DNA of 8,961 bases from SSS58A sp041648155 (lineage in GTDB: Bacteria; Krumholzibacteriota; Krumholzibacteriia; Krumholzibacteriales; Krumholzibacteriaceae): positions 1 to 8,961 of the forward strand of contig JBAZPL010000107.1 of NCBI GenBank assembly GCA_041648155.1, in the 5' to 3' direction. A program made the translations under genes and the position numbers. Positions within the stretch are counted from its first letter, which is position 1, and each line of letters opens with the position of its first letter. Below, piece after piece: positions 1 to 6,168 of this stretch. The notes beneath the pieces are model-generated. The model searched no databases and was not told the origin of the DNA. It worked only from the letters and a program-made list of their open reading frames with translations.

Positions 1-84
1 AAGGTCGAGGTGTTCGGCGCGCCGAAGGCGTGCATGCCCGGTATGCCGGCGGAGCAGAAGGCCGACGCCAAGGGAGGCAAGTAG
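1..84 (+). CDS. rnfG: C-terminal end of an Rnf subunit, probably RnfG (partial)
   Basis: Only the last 27 codons and the TAG stop are in the window; the start lies upstream. The visible tail contains one cysteine, two methionine-proline pairs and a lysine- and glycine-rich end, and carries no diagnostic motif. The name rests on gene order alone: in most rnf operons (C-D-G-E order) rnfG directly precedes rnfE. Its stop overlaps the GTG start of rnfE by one base (TAGTG, 82-86), so the two genes are translationally coupled. RnfG is a periplasmic, membrane-anchored subunit carrying a covalent FMN attached by ApbE, and an apbE gene sits on the opposite strand about 1.2 kb away. The flavinylation motif would lie upstream of the window and cannot be checked here. 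Confidence 0.5.
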   Translation, partial: KVEVFGAPKACMPGMPAEQKADAKGGK

Positions 85-785
85 TGGGAGCGACGAGAGA
101 GTTCACGAAAGGGCTCTGGGCCGAGAATCCGATATTCCGGATCGTCCTCGGTCTCTGTCCGACGCTGGCAATTACGACGGAGGCCTGGAACGGGATCGGC
201 ATGGGGCTCGCCGCCACCTTCGTCCTCGTCTGCTCGAACGTGATTATATCGGCGCTCCGCAACTTTATCCCGAAGAAGATCCGAATCCCCGGGTACATCG
301 TCATCATCGCGACCTTCGTCACGGTCGTCGATCTCGCCATGAACGCCTATTTCCATCCCATTTACCAGAAGCTCGGCATCTTCATCCCGCTCATCGTCGT
401 GAACTGCATCATCATGGGAAGAGCCGAGGCGTACGCCCAAAAGAACGGCGTGTTCTACTCGCTGCTCGACGGGCTCGGGATGGGGTTCGGATTCACGATC
501 TCGATCGTCGTCATCAGCATGATCCGCGAGCTCATCGGGAACGGCACAATGTTCGGCGCGCAGATCATGGGGCAATCGTACGTGCCGTTTCTCCTCATCA
601 TTCTCGCGCCCGGCGCGTTCATTCTGCTGGGCTCCATGCTCGGGGCGATGAACCGTCTCGAGATCTACATGGCGAAGAAGGCGGGACGGACGCCCACCTT
701 CCGCAAGGAGCACGACTGCGCGAGCTGCGAGGTCTTCCGCGGATGGTTCGGTCATGGCGAGAAGGGTCCCGAAGCGGCCAAGTAG
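84..785 (+). CDS. rnfE: Rnf electron transport complex subunit E (RnfE/RsxE)
   Basis: RnfE is an integral membrane subunit of the Rnf complex, which moves electrons between ferredoxin and NAD and pumps Na+ or H+. The protein is 233 aa, close to the usual length, with about six hydrophobic segments. The N-terminal block NPIFRIVLGLCPTLAITT is typical of RnfE/NqrD. Cys25 (LGLCPT) and Cys108 (VVNCII) fall where the RnfA/RnfE and NqrD/NqrE pairs bind a [2Fe-2S] cluster within the membrane. Start: GTG at 84 is preceded by GGGAGG (72-77) at a good distance and overlaps the upstream stop; an in-frame GTG at 30 would add 18 residues unlike the family. The C-terminal soluble tail (about 200-233) carries an extra C-x-x-C (Cys212, Cys215), which is unusual as far as I recall. 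The next gene should be rnfA, but a hairpin and convergent genes follow instead. Confidence 0.95.
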   Translation: MGATREFTKGLWAENPIFRIVLGLCPTLAITTEAWNGIGMGLAATFVLVCSNVIISALRNFIPKKIRIPGYIVIIATFVTVVDLAMNAYFHPIYQKLGIFIPLIVVNCIIMGRAEAYAQKNGVFYSLLDGLGMGFGFTISIVVISMIRELIGNGTMFGAQIMGQSYVPFLLIILAPGAFILLGSMLGAMNRLEIYMAKKAGRTPTFRKEHDCASCEVFRGWFGHGEKGPEAAK

Positions 786-821
786 CGGCCGGGAGCCGCG
801 CGCGGCCGGCGCCGGCCGCTA
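783..821. terminator. Perfect 10-bp inverted repeat between convergent genes
   Basis: TAGCGGCCGG (783-792) is the exact reverse complement of CCGGCCGCTA (812-821). The 19-base loop contains a further perfect palindrome, GCCGCGCGCGGC (795-806), so the structure could be an extended or branched hairpin. It lies exactly where the rnf operon and the minus-strand operon meet. The first three bases of each arm, read in the direction of its gene, are a TAG stop: rnfE on plus and the 31-codon ORF on minus. No T-run follows on either strand, so it does not fit a classic intrinsic terminator. It may be a bidirectional pause or Rho-assisted terminator, or a 3'-end stabilising structure. Confidence 0.6.
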
Positions 822-914
822 GAATCGGACGAGATGTCCGAGATAGAATACGAAGGCTACGCCCGCGACGTGCAGAATCCACCATCCGATCCGGCCTCTC
901 ATAAAGTGCTTCAC
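819..914 (-). CDS. Small single-pass membrane protein, 31 aa, unknown function
   Basis: This short frame encodes 31 residues from GTG (914) to TAG (819-821). The ribosome binding site GGAGGT (926-921) is near-perfect, with a six-base spacer to the GTG, and overlaps the last codons of the upstream membrane gene (TGG AGG TAA), whose stop is four bases before this start. Layout: a basic N-terminus (VKHFMRGR, residues 1-8), then an uncharged hydrophobic stretch of about 19-21 residues (9-29) suited to one transmembrane helix with the N-terminus inside, then a short RF end. It has two adjacent Trp (11, 12) and His15 and His27 near opposite ends of the helix. It is the last gene of the apbE/cytochrome operon, so a small accessory subunit of that redox module is plausible. 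I do not recognise a family. An internal ATG (codon 5) is possible but badly placed for the Shine-Dalgarno. Confidence 0.7.
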   Translation of the reverse strand: MKHFMRGRIGWWILHVAGVAFVFYLGHLVRF

Positions 915-918
915 GGCG

Positions 919-1401
919 TTACCTCCAGAGAAAATGCCCGAGGGTGATGATCACGCTCAGGTAAATGAAGTGCTTCGTCCACCAGAACGGGGTGAAGAGC
1001 CTGCCCATTCCGTTCGGGTGATAGTGGAGCAGAACCATTTGCCCGAGGAAGAGCTTCGGAAAGAGGAGCAGGATATCGGCGAGCAAGGTCCCGACGACGA
1101 GGCCATTGAAGGTGACCGGTGAGGAAAACTTCGCGAGGCTGAACGCTCCCATCGCGAGCGTGCCGATGACGACGCTCATGCCGTTGAGCAGGTATCCGAC
1201 GACGAATGTGCGCCGGTAGTTGAGGAGAAACGGGACGGCGACGATGCTGAGAATCCCCACGAGATAGGGTACCAAGAGAGCCGGGTTCGACGGGTTTGCG
1301 GCGTCGAACGATACGGTATGAATCCTCACGTGGAGGAGCCACCCGCCGAGCGACAGAAGGAAGATCGCGAGAATAGGGAGCCGGAGCTCTTTTCTGATCA
1401 T
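919..1401 (-). CDS. Five-helix integral membrane protein of unknown family in a redox operon
   Basis: The protein is 160 aa and very hydrophobic, with about five transmembrane segments near residues 8-26, 41-60, 65-89, 98-125 and 137-158. The loop after helix 1 (about 25-40) is polar, with a histidine pair (H24, H28) followed by FDAANPSNP. Histidines cluster at helix ends: H24, H28, H126, H128, H144 and H156. This could suit b-heme or metal binding, but no known heme-protein signature is visible. The start ATG at 1401 is preceded by an AGGAAAGG-like sequence. It lies 37 bases after a c-type cytochrome gene, downstream of apbE, and four bases before the small membrane ORF. I infer a membrane anchor or quinone/electron-transfer partner of the cytochrome. 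I do not recognise the family. Confidence 0.85.
   Translation of the reverse strand: MIRKELRLPILAIFLLSLGGWLLHVRIHTVSFDAANPSNPALLVPYLVGILSIVAVPFLLNYRRTFVVGYLLNGMSVVIGTLAMGAFSLAKFSSPVTFNGLVVGTLLADILLLFPKLFLGQMVLLHYHPNGMGRLFTPFWWTKHFIYLSVIITLGHFLWR
921..926 (-). promoter_or_regulatory. Strong Shine-Dalgarno that supports the 31-codon ORF
   Basis: On the minus strand GGAGGT is followed by AACGCC and then the GTG at 914. The match to the anti-Shine-Dalgarno is near-complete and the spacing of six is close to optimal. It is embedded in the end of the upstream gene, as expected for a translationally coupled downstream gene. This is the main evidence that the 31-codon frame is translated. Confidence 0.7.
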
Positions 1402-1438
1402 ATCGCACCGCCTTTCCTGAACAGAAGTCCGGTTCGGC

Positions 1439-1939
1439 TCATCGCGTCCGCGTGCTGTCCGCGGCGGAGGGAGCCGTCATTGAGCCGCGTCGGGATCCGG
1501 AAATGCCGCGTATCCAGAGATCGATCGTCTTGATCTCGCCGGCGAAGAGAACGGGCGCATTGTCCGGCATCCGGGATCCCTTGATCCCTTTGTCGCCGCG
1601 CACTTTCATGAGGAGGTAGCTCTTTTCGGGCATTTGCGTGTCGACGAGCTTGAGGGAATCGATCTGCCGGCTCCGTATGTCCTTCACCGCTTCGACGAGC
1701 TTTGCCGGCTCGAGGTTGAGCCCCATCCTTGGCTTCTTTCCGCCGTGGCATCCGGCACAGCGACTATCCATCAGGGAGATCGTCTTTGCATCGAGCGCCA
1801 TTTTCATGGAGTCGGCGGGTGCGCCTGTCTCCTTCGGTGCTGTTTGTTGAGCCATGATCGAAAAACATAAACCGAGCAATGCGAGGGCGACACAGAACGG
1901 CATTCCGATTGGCTTGAGTGGCATGTTTCTTTGGACCAT
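1439..1939 (-). CDS. Secreted monoheme c-type cytochrome, planctomycete-type
   Basis: The protein is 166 aa. Residues 1-30 form a Sec signal (Met/Lys N-terminus, hydrophobic core about 12-28, likely cleavage near MAQ-Q), placing it in the periplasm. The single heme site CAGCH is at 61-65. A later SRMP at 122-125 offers Met124 as the sixth axial ligand. The spacing, the MGLNLE block after the heme site, EKSYLLMKV, and the closing EIKTIDLWIRGI match the planctomycete cytochrome c domain pattern, here standing alone. The last 20 residues are Ser/Thr/Arg-rich and probably disordered. The start at 1939 has GGAGAGG upstream; the in-frame ATG at codon 6 is an alternative. Set 28 bases after apbE, it likely shuttles electrons with the membrane protein encoded next. 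Partner identity is inference. Confidence 0.88.
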   Translation of the reverse strand: MVQRNMPLKPIGMPFCVALALLGLCFSIMAQQTAPKETGAPADSMKMALDAKTISLMDSRCAGCHGGKKPRMGLNLEPAKLVEAVKDIRSRQIDSLKLVDTQMPEKSYLLMKVRGDKGIKGSRMPDNAPVLFAGEIKTIDLWIRGISGSRRGSMTAPSAADSTRTR

Positions 1940-1967
1940 TGCATCAGCCTCTCCGCGGTTCAGGGAT

Positions 1968-3035
1968 TCATCGAGTCAGTCCCGCGCTCTTGAGGGTCAA
2001 TTGCCGGTCGATGTCCCCGGTCGAACGGTAAACGATCCCGCGATCGTCCGCCATGGCGAAAAGGGCCGCGACACCCGCGAGCCGTTCGACGACCGCCCGT
2101 GCATCGTCGGGCCCGAGGACGAAAAGCCCGGTCGAGAGCGCGTCCGAGGCGAGCCCCGTGGGCGCAACGACCGTGGCGCTCAGGACGCGCGAGACGGGCC
2201 GTCCCGTCCGCGGATCGATGATGTGGCCGTAGTGTCTTCCCTCGATTTCGACGAAATTCTCGTAGTTCCCCGAGGTCGCGACCGCCTCGTCTCGGAGGAT
2301 GAGCGTTCCCACCGTTTCGAGGCCCCCCTTCGGATCGCGGACGCCGATTTTCCAGCCCTGTTCCCCGGGAGGCGCGCCCATCGCGAAGATGTTGCCGCCG
2401 ATGTTGACGAGGGCGCTCCGGACGCCGAGCCCCGCGAGGACGGCGACGCAGCGGTCGACGGCGTATCCTTTCGCGATGCCGGCAAGGTCGATCTGCATGC
2501 CGGGAGGGAGGGCGATCGTCGATCTCGACGGATCGAGAGCGATCTTTCCGAACCCGACGAGCGACATGGCGCGCGCGATCTCGGCGTCGGGCGGGAGCGC
2601 CGCGGTCCCGCCCTGAAAGCCCCACAGGCGTACGAGCGGGCGGATCGTCACGTCGAAAGCGCCCGAGGTCGCCCTCGAATAGAAGAGGGCGCTGTCGATG
2701 AGAGAAAAGAGCTCGCGCGAAACCGCGCAAGGCGTTCCGCTCGAATCCGCGTTGAGACGGGAGATCTCGCTCGAAGGGCGCCACGTGCTCATGACGCTCT
2801 CGATGCGGTACATCTCGCGGAAAGCCGTTTGCGCGGCGCGCTCGGCGTCGGGATCGCTCATGCCGGCGATCGTCACCCACGCCTTCGTTCCCATGACGAA
2901 GGTCTCTTTCGTATACGGTGCGCGCGGCGCGCATGCGGCGCAGAGGATCAGGTTCGCCGCGAGCGCAAGAGCGAGGATTCCCGCATACGCGCGGTTCCCC
3001 CGCGGAAGGCGGATTTCCGGAAAGAGACGGATCAT
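1968..3035 (-). CDS. apbE: FAD:protein FMN transferase (ApbE)
   Basis: ApbE attaches FMN from FAD to a Thr or Ser of extracytoplasmic flavoproteins such as RnfG, RnfD and NqrC. The protein is 355 aa, a normal length. A basic N-terminus and hydrophobic segment (about 17-35) end in LCAACAP; Cys35 (or Cys32) may be lipidated, though Cys at -3 is a poor lipobox, so an uncleaved anchor is possible. Family motifs: ETFVMGT (44-50), FDVTIRPLVRLWGF (127-140), DLAGIAKGYAVD (183-194), VNIGGNIF (210-217), HIIDPRTGRPV (271-281) and the Mg-binding ASDALSTG (297-303). All key regions are present. Its ATG overlaps the pgi stop (ATGA, 4 bp), so it is coupled to pgi. The convergent rnf genes give an obvious substrate; no flavinylation motif is visible in the other proteins of the window. 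Confidence 0.95.
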   Translation of the reverse strand: MIRLFPEIRLPRGNRAYAGILALALAANLILCAACAPRAPYTKETFVMGTKAWVTIAGMSDPDAERAAQTAFREMYRIESVMSTWRPSSEISRLNADSSGTPCAVSRELFSLIDSALFYSRATSGAFDVTIRPLVRLWGFQGGTAALPPDAEIARAMSLVGFGKIALDPSRSTIALPPGMQIDLAGIAKGYAVDRCVAVLAGLGVRSALVNIGGNIFAMGAPPGEQGWKIGVRDPKGGLETVGTLILRDEAVATSGNYENFVEIEGRHYGHIIDPRTGRPVSRVLSATVVAPTGLASDALSTGLFVLGPDDARAVVERLAGVAALFAMADDRGIVYRSTGDIDRQLTLKSAGLTR

Positions 3036-4306
3036 GGAGATTCGGGCTTTCCGAGAAGCTTGAACATTCTTCTCTTGTATTCCTCGACTCCGGGTTGATC
3101 GAACGGATTGACGCCGAGAAGGCGCGCGGAGGCCGAGATCGCGATCTCGAAGAAGACGAAAAGCTCTCCCACGGAGCCGGGGGTGATCGATTCCGTTTCG
3201 ATCGTGAGAACGGGAATTCCTCCCGCCGCGTGCGCCTCGCGCGTGCCGTCCAAAGCGGTGCGGTTCACCTCGCTCAGACGACGCCCCGCGAGGTAGTTCA
3301 GACCGTCTTCGTCGTCCGCGTCGGCGGGTATCGCGATATCCGCGCGCGGTTCAGCCGCGGAGAGGAAGGTTTCGAGAATGCTCCGCGGCCCTTCCTGGAG
3401 ATACTGCCCGAGCGAATGGAGGTCGGTGCTCATGACGGTTGAGGCGGGAAAGAGGCCCCGGCCGTTCTTTCCCTCCGATTCGCCGGCGAGCTGCTTCCAC
3501 CATTCGCAGAGCGAAGCGAGCTCGGGGTGAAAGGTCGAAAGAACCTCGACCGCGATTCCCGCGCGGAGAAGGAGATGTCTGAGTGCGGCGTAGCGAACCG
3601 CGTCGTTCGACGCGTCGTTCCTTGTGAACCGGCCGAGCGCCGCCGCGGCGCCGTCGAGCATCTCGCGCACCGGGATCCCCGCGACGGCGCAGGGAAAGAG
3701 GCCGACGGGAGAGAGCACGCTGAACCGTCCGCCGACGCCGGCGGGAATCGTGAAATCGACATACGATTCCTTTGCCGCCATGCGCCGCAGCGCTCCCGAT
3801 TCGCGATCCGTCACGGCGATGATTCTTTTGCGGGCGCCCTCTTCGCCGAACCGATCGAGAAGCTTGTTCCGCAGGATGCGGAAGGCGATCGCGGGCTCGA
3901 GCGTCGTTCCCGATTTCGATATGACGCAGAGCGCGAATCGCTTTCCTTCGAGCCGCGCGAAGAGGCGTTCGTGGTACTCGGGGGAGAGGTTGACGCCCGC
4001 GAACAGAACGGGGAAGGGGGCTTCCCGGGGCAGCGCCTCGATCGCGGCGCGGGCGCCGAGGTACGAGCCGCCGATGCCGGCGACGACGAGACAGTCGTTC
4101 TCGTCCTGTATCCGTTTCGCCCTGTCCGTGATCCGTTCGATCTCGCCGCGCGGCGCGAGCGGCAGATCGAGCCAACCGAGCATGTCGGCGCCCGGGCCTT
4201 CCCGCCGTACGAGGGAGCGCAGCTTGTCGAGCGCGCCGGGAAGCGCGGCGGAGAGCGCACGCTCCGCGACGTGCGTCCGCGTGAAGGAGAAATCGAGTTT
4301 GGGCAT
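3032..4306 (-). CDS. pgi: Glucose-6-phosphate isomerase, short bacterial type
   Basis: Pgi interconverts glucose 6-phosphate and fructose 6-phosphate in glycolysis and gluconeogenesis. At 424 aa this is a compact bacterial form, shorter than the ~550-aa E. coli type. Sugar-phosphate (SIS) motifs are AGIGGSYLGA (77-86) and VISKSGTTLEPA (128-139). The first family signature is GVGGRFSVLSPVG (190-202) and the second is LLGVNPFDQPGVEEYK (396-411). Expected catalytic residues are visible: Glu in GESEGK (275-280), His297 in DLHSLGQ, and Lys411. The ATG at 4306 lies five bases after the ftcD stop, with a GGGGAAG-like site inside the end of ftcD, and the pgi stop overlaps the apbE start. The link with a histidine-catabolic enzyme upstream and a redox module downstream looks like operon packing rather than a shared pathway. 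Confidence 0.96.
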   Translation of the reverse strand: MPKLDFSFTRTHVAERALSAALPGALDKLRSLVRREGPGADMLGWLDLPLAPRGEIERITDRAKRIQDENDCLVVAGIGGSYLGARAAIEALPREAPFPVLFAGVNLSPEYHERLFARLEGKRFALCVISKSGTTLEPAIAFRILRNKLLDRFGEEGARKRIIAVTDRESGALRRMAAKESYVDFTIPAGVGGRFSVLSPVGLFPCAVAGIPVREMLDGAAAALGRFTRNDASNDAVRYAALRHLLLRAGIAVEVLSTFHPELASLCEWWKQLAGESEGKNGRGLFPASTVMSTDLHSLGQYLQEGPRSILETFLSAAEPRADIAIPADADDEDGLNYLAGRRLSEVNRTALDGTREAHAAGGIPVLTIETESITPGSVGELFVFFEIAISASARLLGVNPFDQPGVEEYKRRMFKLLGKPESP

Positions 4307-4311
4307 GAGCG

Positions 4312-5988
4312 TCACTTCCCCGCGGCGATCGCGTGCTCCGCGAGCCGCACCGTCTCCTCCGTGTGGGGGACGATCTCGGAGCGGAGCCGCTTCGCTTCGG
4401 CGAGCGTCTCGCTCCGGAAACGCTCGTCCGTGATGCCGGGGAGGTTTATCGCCACGTTGAGGAACGCCCCCTCGGCGGAGGTTCGTGCCGCGAGCGCCGC
4501 CACGCCTCCGTCGCTGATCGAATTCCTGTTTCCGTGCTCGACGACGGTCCGCGCGAGATTGGCCGCCTCGAGCGAGCGGGAGAGAACGCCGAGGGGCACG
4601 AGCGTGGCCTCCCTCGTCGCTTTTTGAATCGCGGCCTCGCGGGATTTTCTCTCCTCCTCGGTGCCTTTCGGGAGGCGCATGGCCTCCATCACCCTGTTGA
4701 AGGCGTCCGTGTCGCGGTCGACGTCCGCGAGAAACGCGGCCTTGAGCTCCTGTGCCCTGACGCCGGCTCTCTCCATCTCGCCGGACGCGCTTTCGTACCC
4801 TTTCTTCCCGTGGGTGAGCGCGGCCACCATCGAGGAGAGCGCGCCGCTCAGAGCCCCGCAGAGCGCGGCGACGCTCCCGCCTCCCGGAGCGGGAGAATCG
4901 GTCGAGAGGACGTCCGCGAAATGATTCACCTTCATCCCGACGAGGGGACCCTCCGTCCTGAACTGGTATTCGATGATCTTCTTCGCGGGCTCGAACGGGT
5001 AGAGGTCGCTCATGCCCATGGAGAGCGCCGCGATGTGGATGAGCTCCGATTCGGGAACTCCCGTCGTCTTTTTCTGCTTCGCGAGGTAATGGCGCCCCGC
5101 CTGCAGCATCGCCTCGAGCGGGACGAGGCCGACGAGCTCGCTCCCCGTGATGCGCGCCCCGTGGCTCTCGGCGAGCTTCACGCATTCGTCGAAAACGAGG
5201 TGCGGGGGCGTGATCCGGTAATTGACGAGATTCATCGAGATCTGGGCGCGGCCGAAATTCTCCATGTACCAGCCGACCGCCTTGCATGCCTTGAATTTGC
5301 CCGGCGCGAATATTGTTTCGCCGCTTTCGTTCTTCATGACGGCACCCGATGCATCGCGCTTCGCGCGTCCCTTCTCGCGTATATCGAAGGCGATCTCGCG
5401 CGCGATCCGGACGTCGCGCGTATTGAGGTTGACGTTGTACGCAACGAGGAACTCGCGGGCGCCGATGACCGTCGCGCCGCTCTTCGGGTTGAACGACGCG
5501 GGGCCGAAGTCCGGTTTCCACACGGGATCCTTGAGCTTCTCGGCGAGACCCTCGTATTCGCCCTGGCGGATGTTCGCGAGGTTCCGCCGCTCGGGGCTCG
5601 CCGCCGCCTCCTCGTAGAGGTACACGGGGATCGCGAGCTCCGCGGCCACCCGCGCGCCGAGGGCGCGGGCGAGCGTCGCGCAGTCGTCCATCGTAACCCC
5701 CGAAACCGGCACGAACGGGCATACGTCCGTCGCTCCGAGACGCGCGTGGGCGCCGGTGTGCGTCCGCATGTCGATGATCTCCGCGGCTTTCGCTATCGCC
5801 TTGAACGCCGCTTCGAGAGCCGCCTCGGGAGTTCCGATGAAGGTCACGACGGTCCGGTTCGTATCCTTGCCCGGATCGACGTCGAGGAGCTTCACCCCGT
5901 CGGTCGCGCGAATCTCGTCCGCTATCTGCTCGATCTTCGCCGCGTCGCGTCCCTCGCTGAAATTGGGAACGCATTCCACCAGTTTCAT
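4312..5988 (-). CDS. ftcD: Bifunctional glutamate formimidoyltransferase / formimidoyl-THF cyclodeaminase
   Basis: The enzyme moves the formimino group of N-formimino-L-glutamate (from histidine breakdown) to tetrahydrofolate, then cyclises it to 5,10-methenyl-THF and ammonia. At 558 aa it matches the fused FTCD length (about 540). N-terminal transferase subdomain about 1-180, starting CVPNFSEGR (6-14), with the presumed catalytic His81 in GAHARLGATD. Second transferase subdomain about 181-330 (NLNTRDVRIARE, 187-198). Cyclodeaminase about 350-558, with DSPAPGGGSVAAL (364-376), the acidic DVDRDTDAF (422-430) and GNRNSISDGG (486-495). The ATG at 5988 is set by the family N-terminus; its upstream site (AAGGCGG) is weak. 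It heads the minus-strand operon. No hutH, hutU or hutI is in the window, so its histidine-pathway partners must be elsewhere or the enzyme serves one-carbon metabolism. Confidence 0.96.
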   Translation of the reverse strand: MKLVECVPNFSEGRDAAKIEQIADEIRATDGVKLLDVDPGKDTNRTVVTFIGTPEAALEAAFKAIAKAAEIIDMRTHTGAHARLGATDVCPFVPVSGVTMDDCATLARALGARVAAELAIPVYLYEEAAASPERRNLANIRQGEYEGLAEKLKDPVWKPDFGPASFNPKSGATVIGAREFLVAYNVNLNTRDVRIAREIAFDIREKGRAKRDASGAVMKNESGETIFAPGKFKACKAVGWYMENFGRAQISMNLVNYRITPPHLVFDECVKLAESHGARITGSELVGLVPLEAMLQAGRHYLAKQKKTTGVPESELIHIAALSMGMSDLYPFEPAKKIIEYQFRTEGPLVGMKVNHFADVLSTDSPAPGGGSVAALCGALSGALSSMVAALTHGKKGYESASGEMERAGVRAQELKAAFLADVDRDTDAFNRVMEAMRLPKGTEEERKSREAAIQKATREATLVPLGVLSRSLEAANLARTVVEHGNRNSISDGGVAALAARTSAEGAFLNVAINLPGITDERFRSETLAEAKRLRSEIVPHTEETVRLAEHAIAAGK

Positions 5989-6168
5989 GCCGTGCACCGC
6001 CTTGCCCGTTCGAAGCCTCGTTCTTGCAATATCGGCCGCGTATGTGTTACGTTGACGCCCGCCGGCGCGATCCGGATGTTCCGGACGCTCCGGCGCGTGC
6101 TTCGTAGAATACTCATATCGCAGGAGCCGGTCAAGGGGGAGCTTGCGCGCGGGCGCACGGTGGTTCAC
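5989..6168. promoter_or_regulatory. Divergent intergenic region, likely promoters for both flanking operons
   Basis: This 180-base gap separates the diverging ftcD operon (minus) and the TIM-barrel/SbcD/SbcC operon (plus), so promoters for both should lie here. A -10-like TAGAAT (6105-6110, plus) is visible without a convincing -35 at the right distance. TTGACG (6052-6057, plus) is a good -35 match but has only a weak -10 (GATGTT, 6075-6080). On the minus strand GATATT (6033-6028) is a possible -10. TCCGG repeats lie between 6071 and 6093. No individual promoter call is strong. Confidence 0.4.
6071..6093. repeat. Three TCCGG units at 9-base spacing in the divergent promoter region
   Basis: TCCGG occurs at 6071, 6080 and 6089, exactly nine bases apart, and a related GCCGG lies ten bases earlier at 6061. 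The first two units extend to the palindrome TCCGGA. In GC-rich DNA this may be chance, but the regular spacing between divergent operons could mark a regulator binding site. Confidence 0.3.

Noticed and set aside
619..885. Minus-strand 88-codon frame overlapping the rnfE end
   Set aside because: It is Arg/Ser-rich shadow sequence with no ribosome binding site; it conflicts with the well-supported rnfE and the 31-codon ORF.
1822..1833. Thr-Gly-Ala in the cytochrome (ETGAPADS) as an ApbE flavinylation site
   Set aside because: The usual motif ends in Thr or Ser after Gly-Ala, which accepts FMN; here that residue is Pro.
1854..3098. Long plus-strand open frame opposite apbE
   Set aside because: It is antisense to a clear ApbE with all family motifs; the translation is Arg/Asp/Glu-rich low-complexity sequence typical of shadow frames in GC-rich DNA.
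4333..6168. Upstream extension of the TIM-barrel frame over ftcD
   Set aside because: The frame is open but antisense to FtcD, and the translated sequence is Arg-rich with no fold pattern. The TIM-barrel homology begins at about 6169.
6076..6168. ATG at 6076 as an alternative TIM-barrel start
   Set aside because: It would add 31 basic residues not seen in the family, and there is no Shine-Dalgarno before it.
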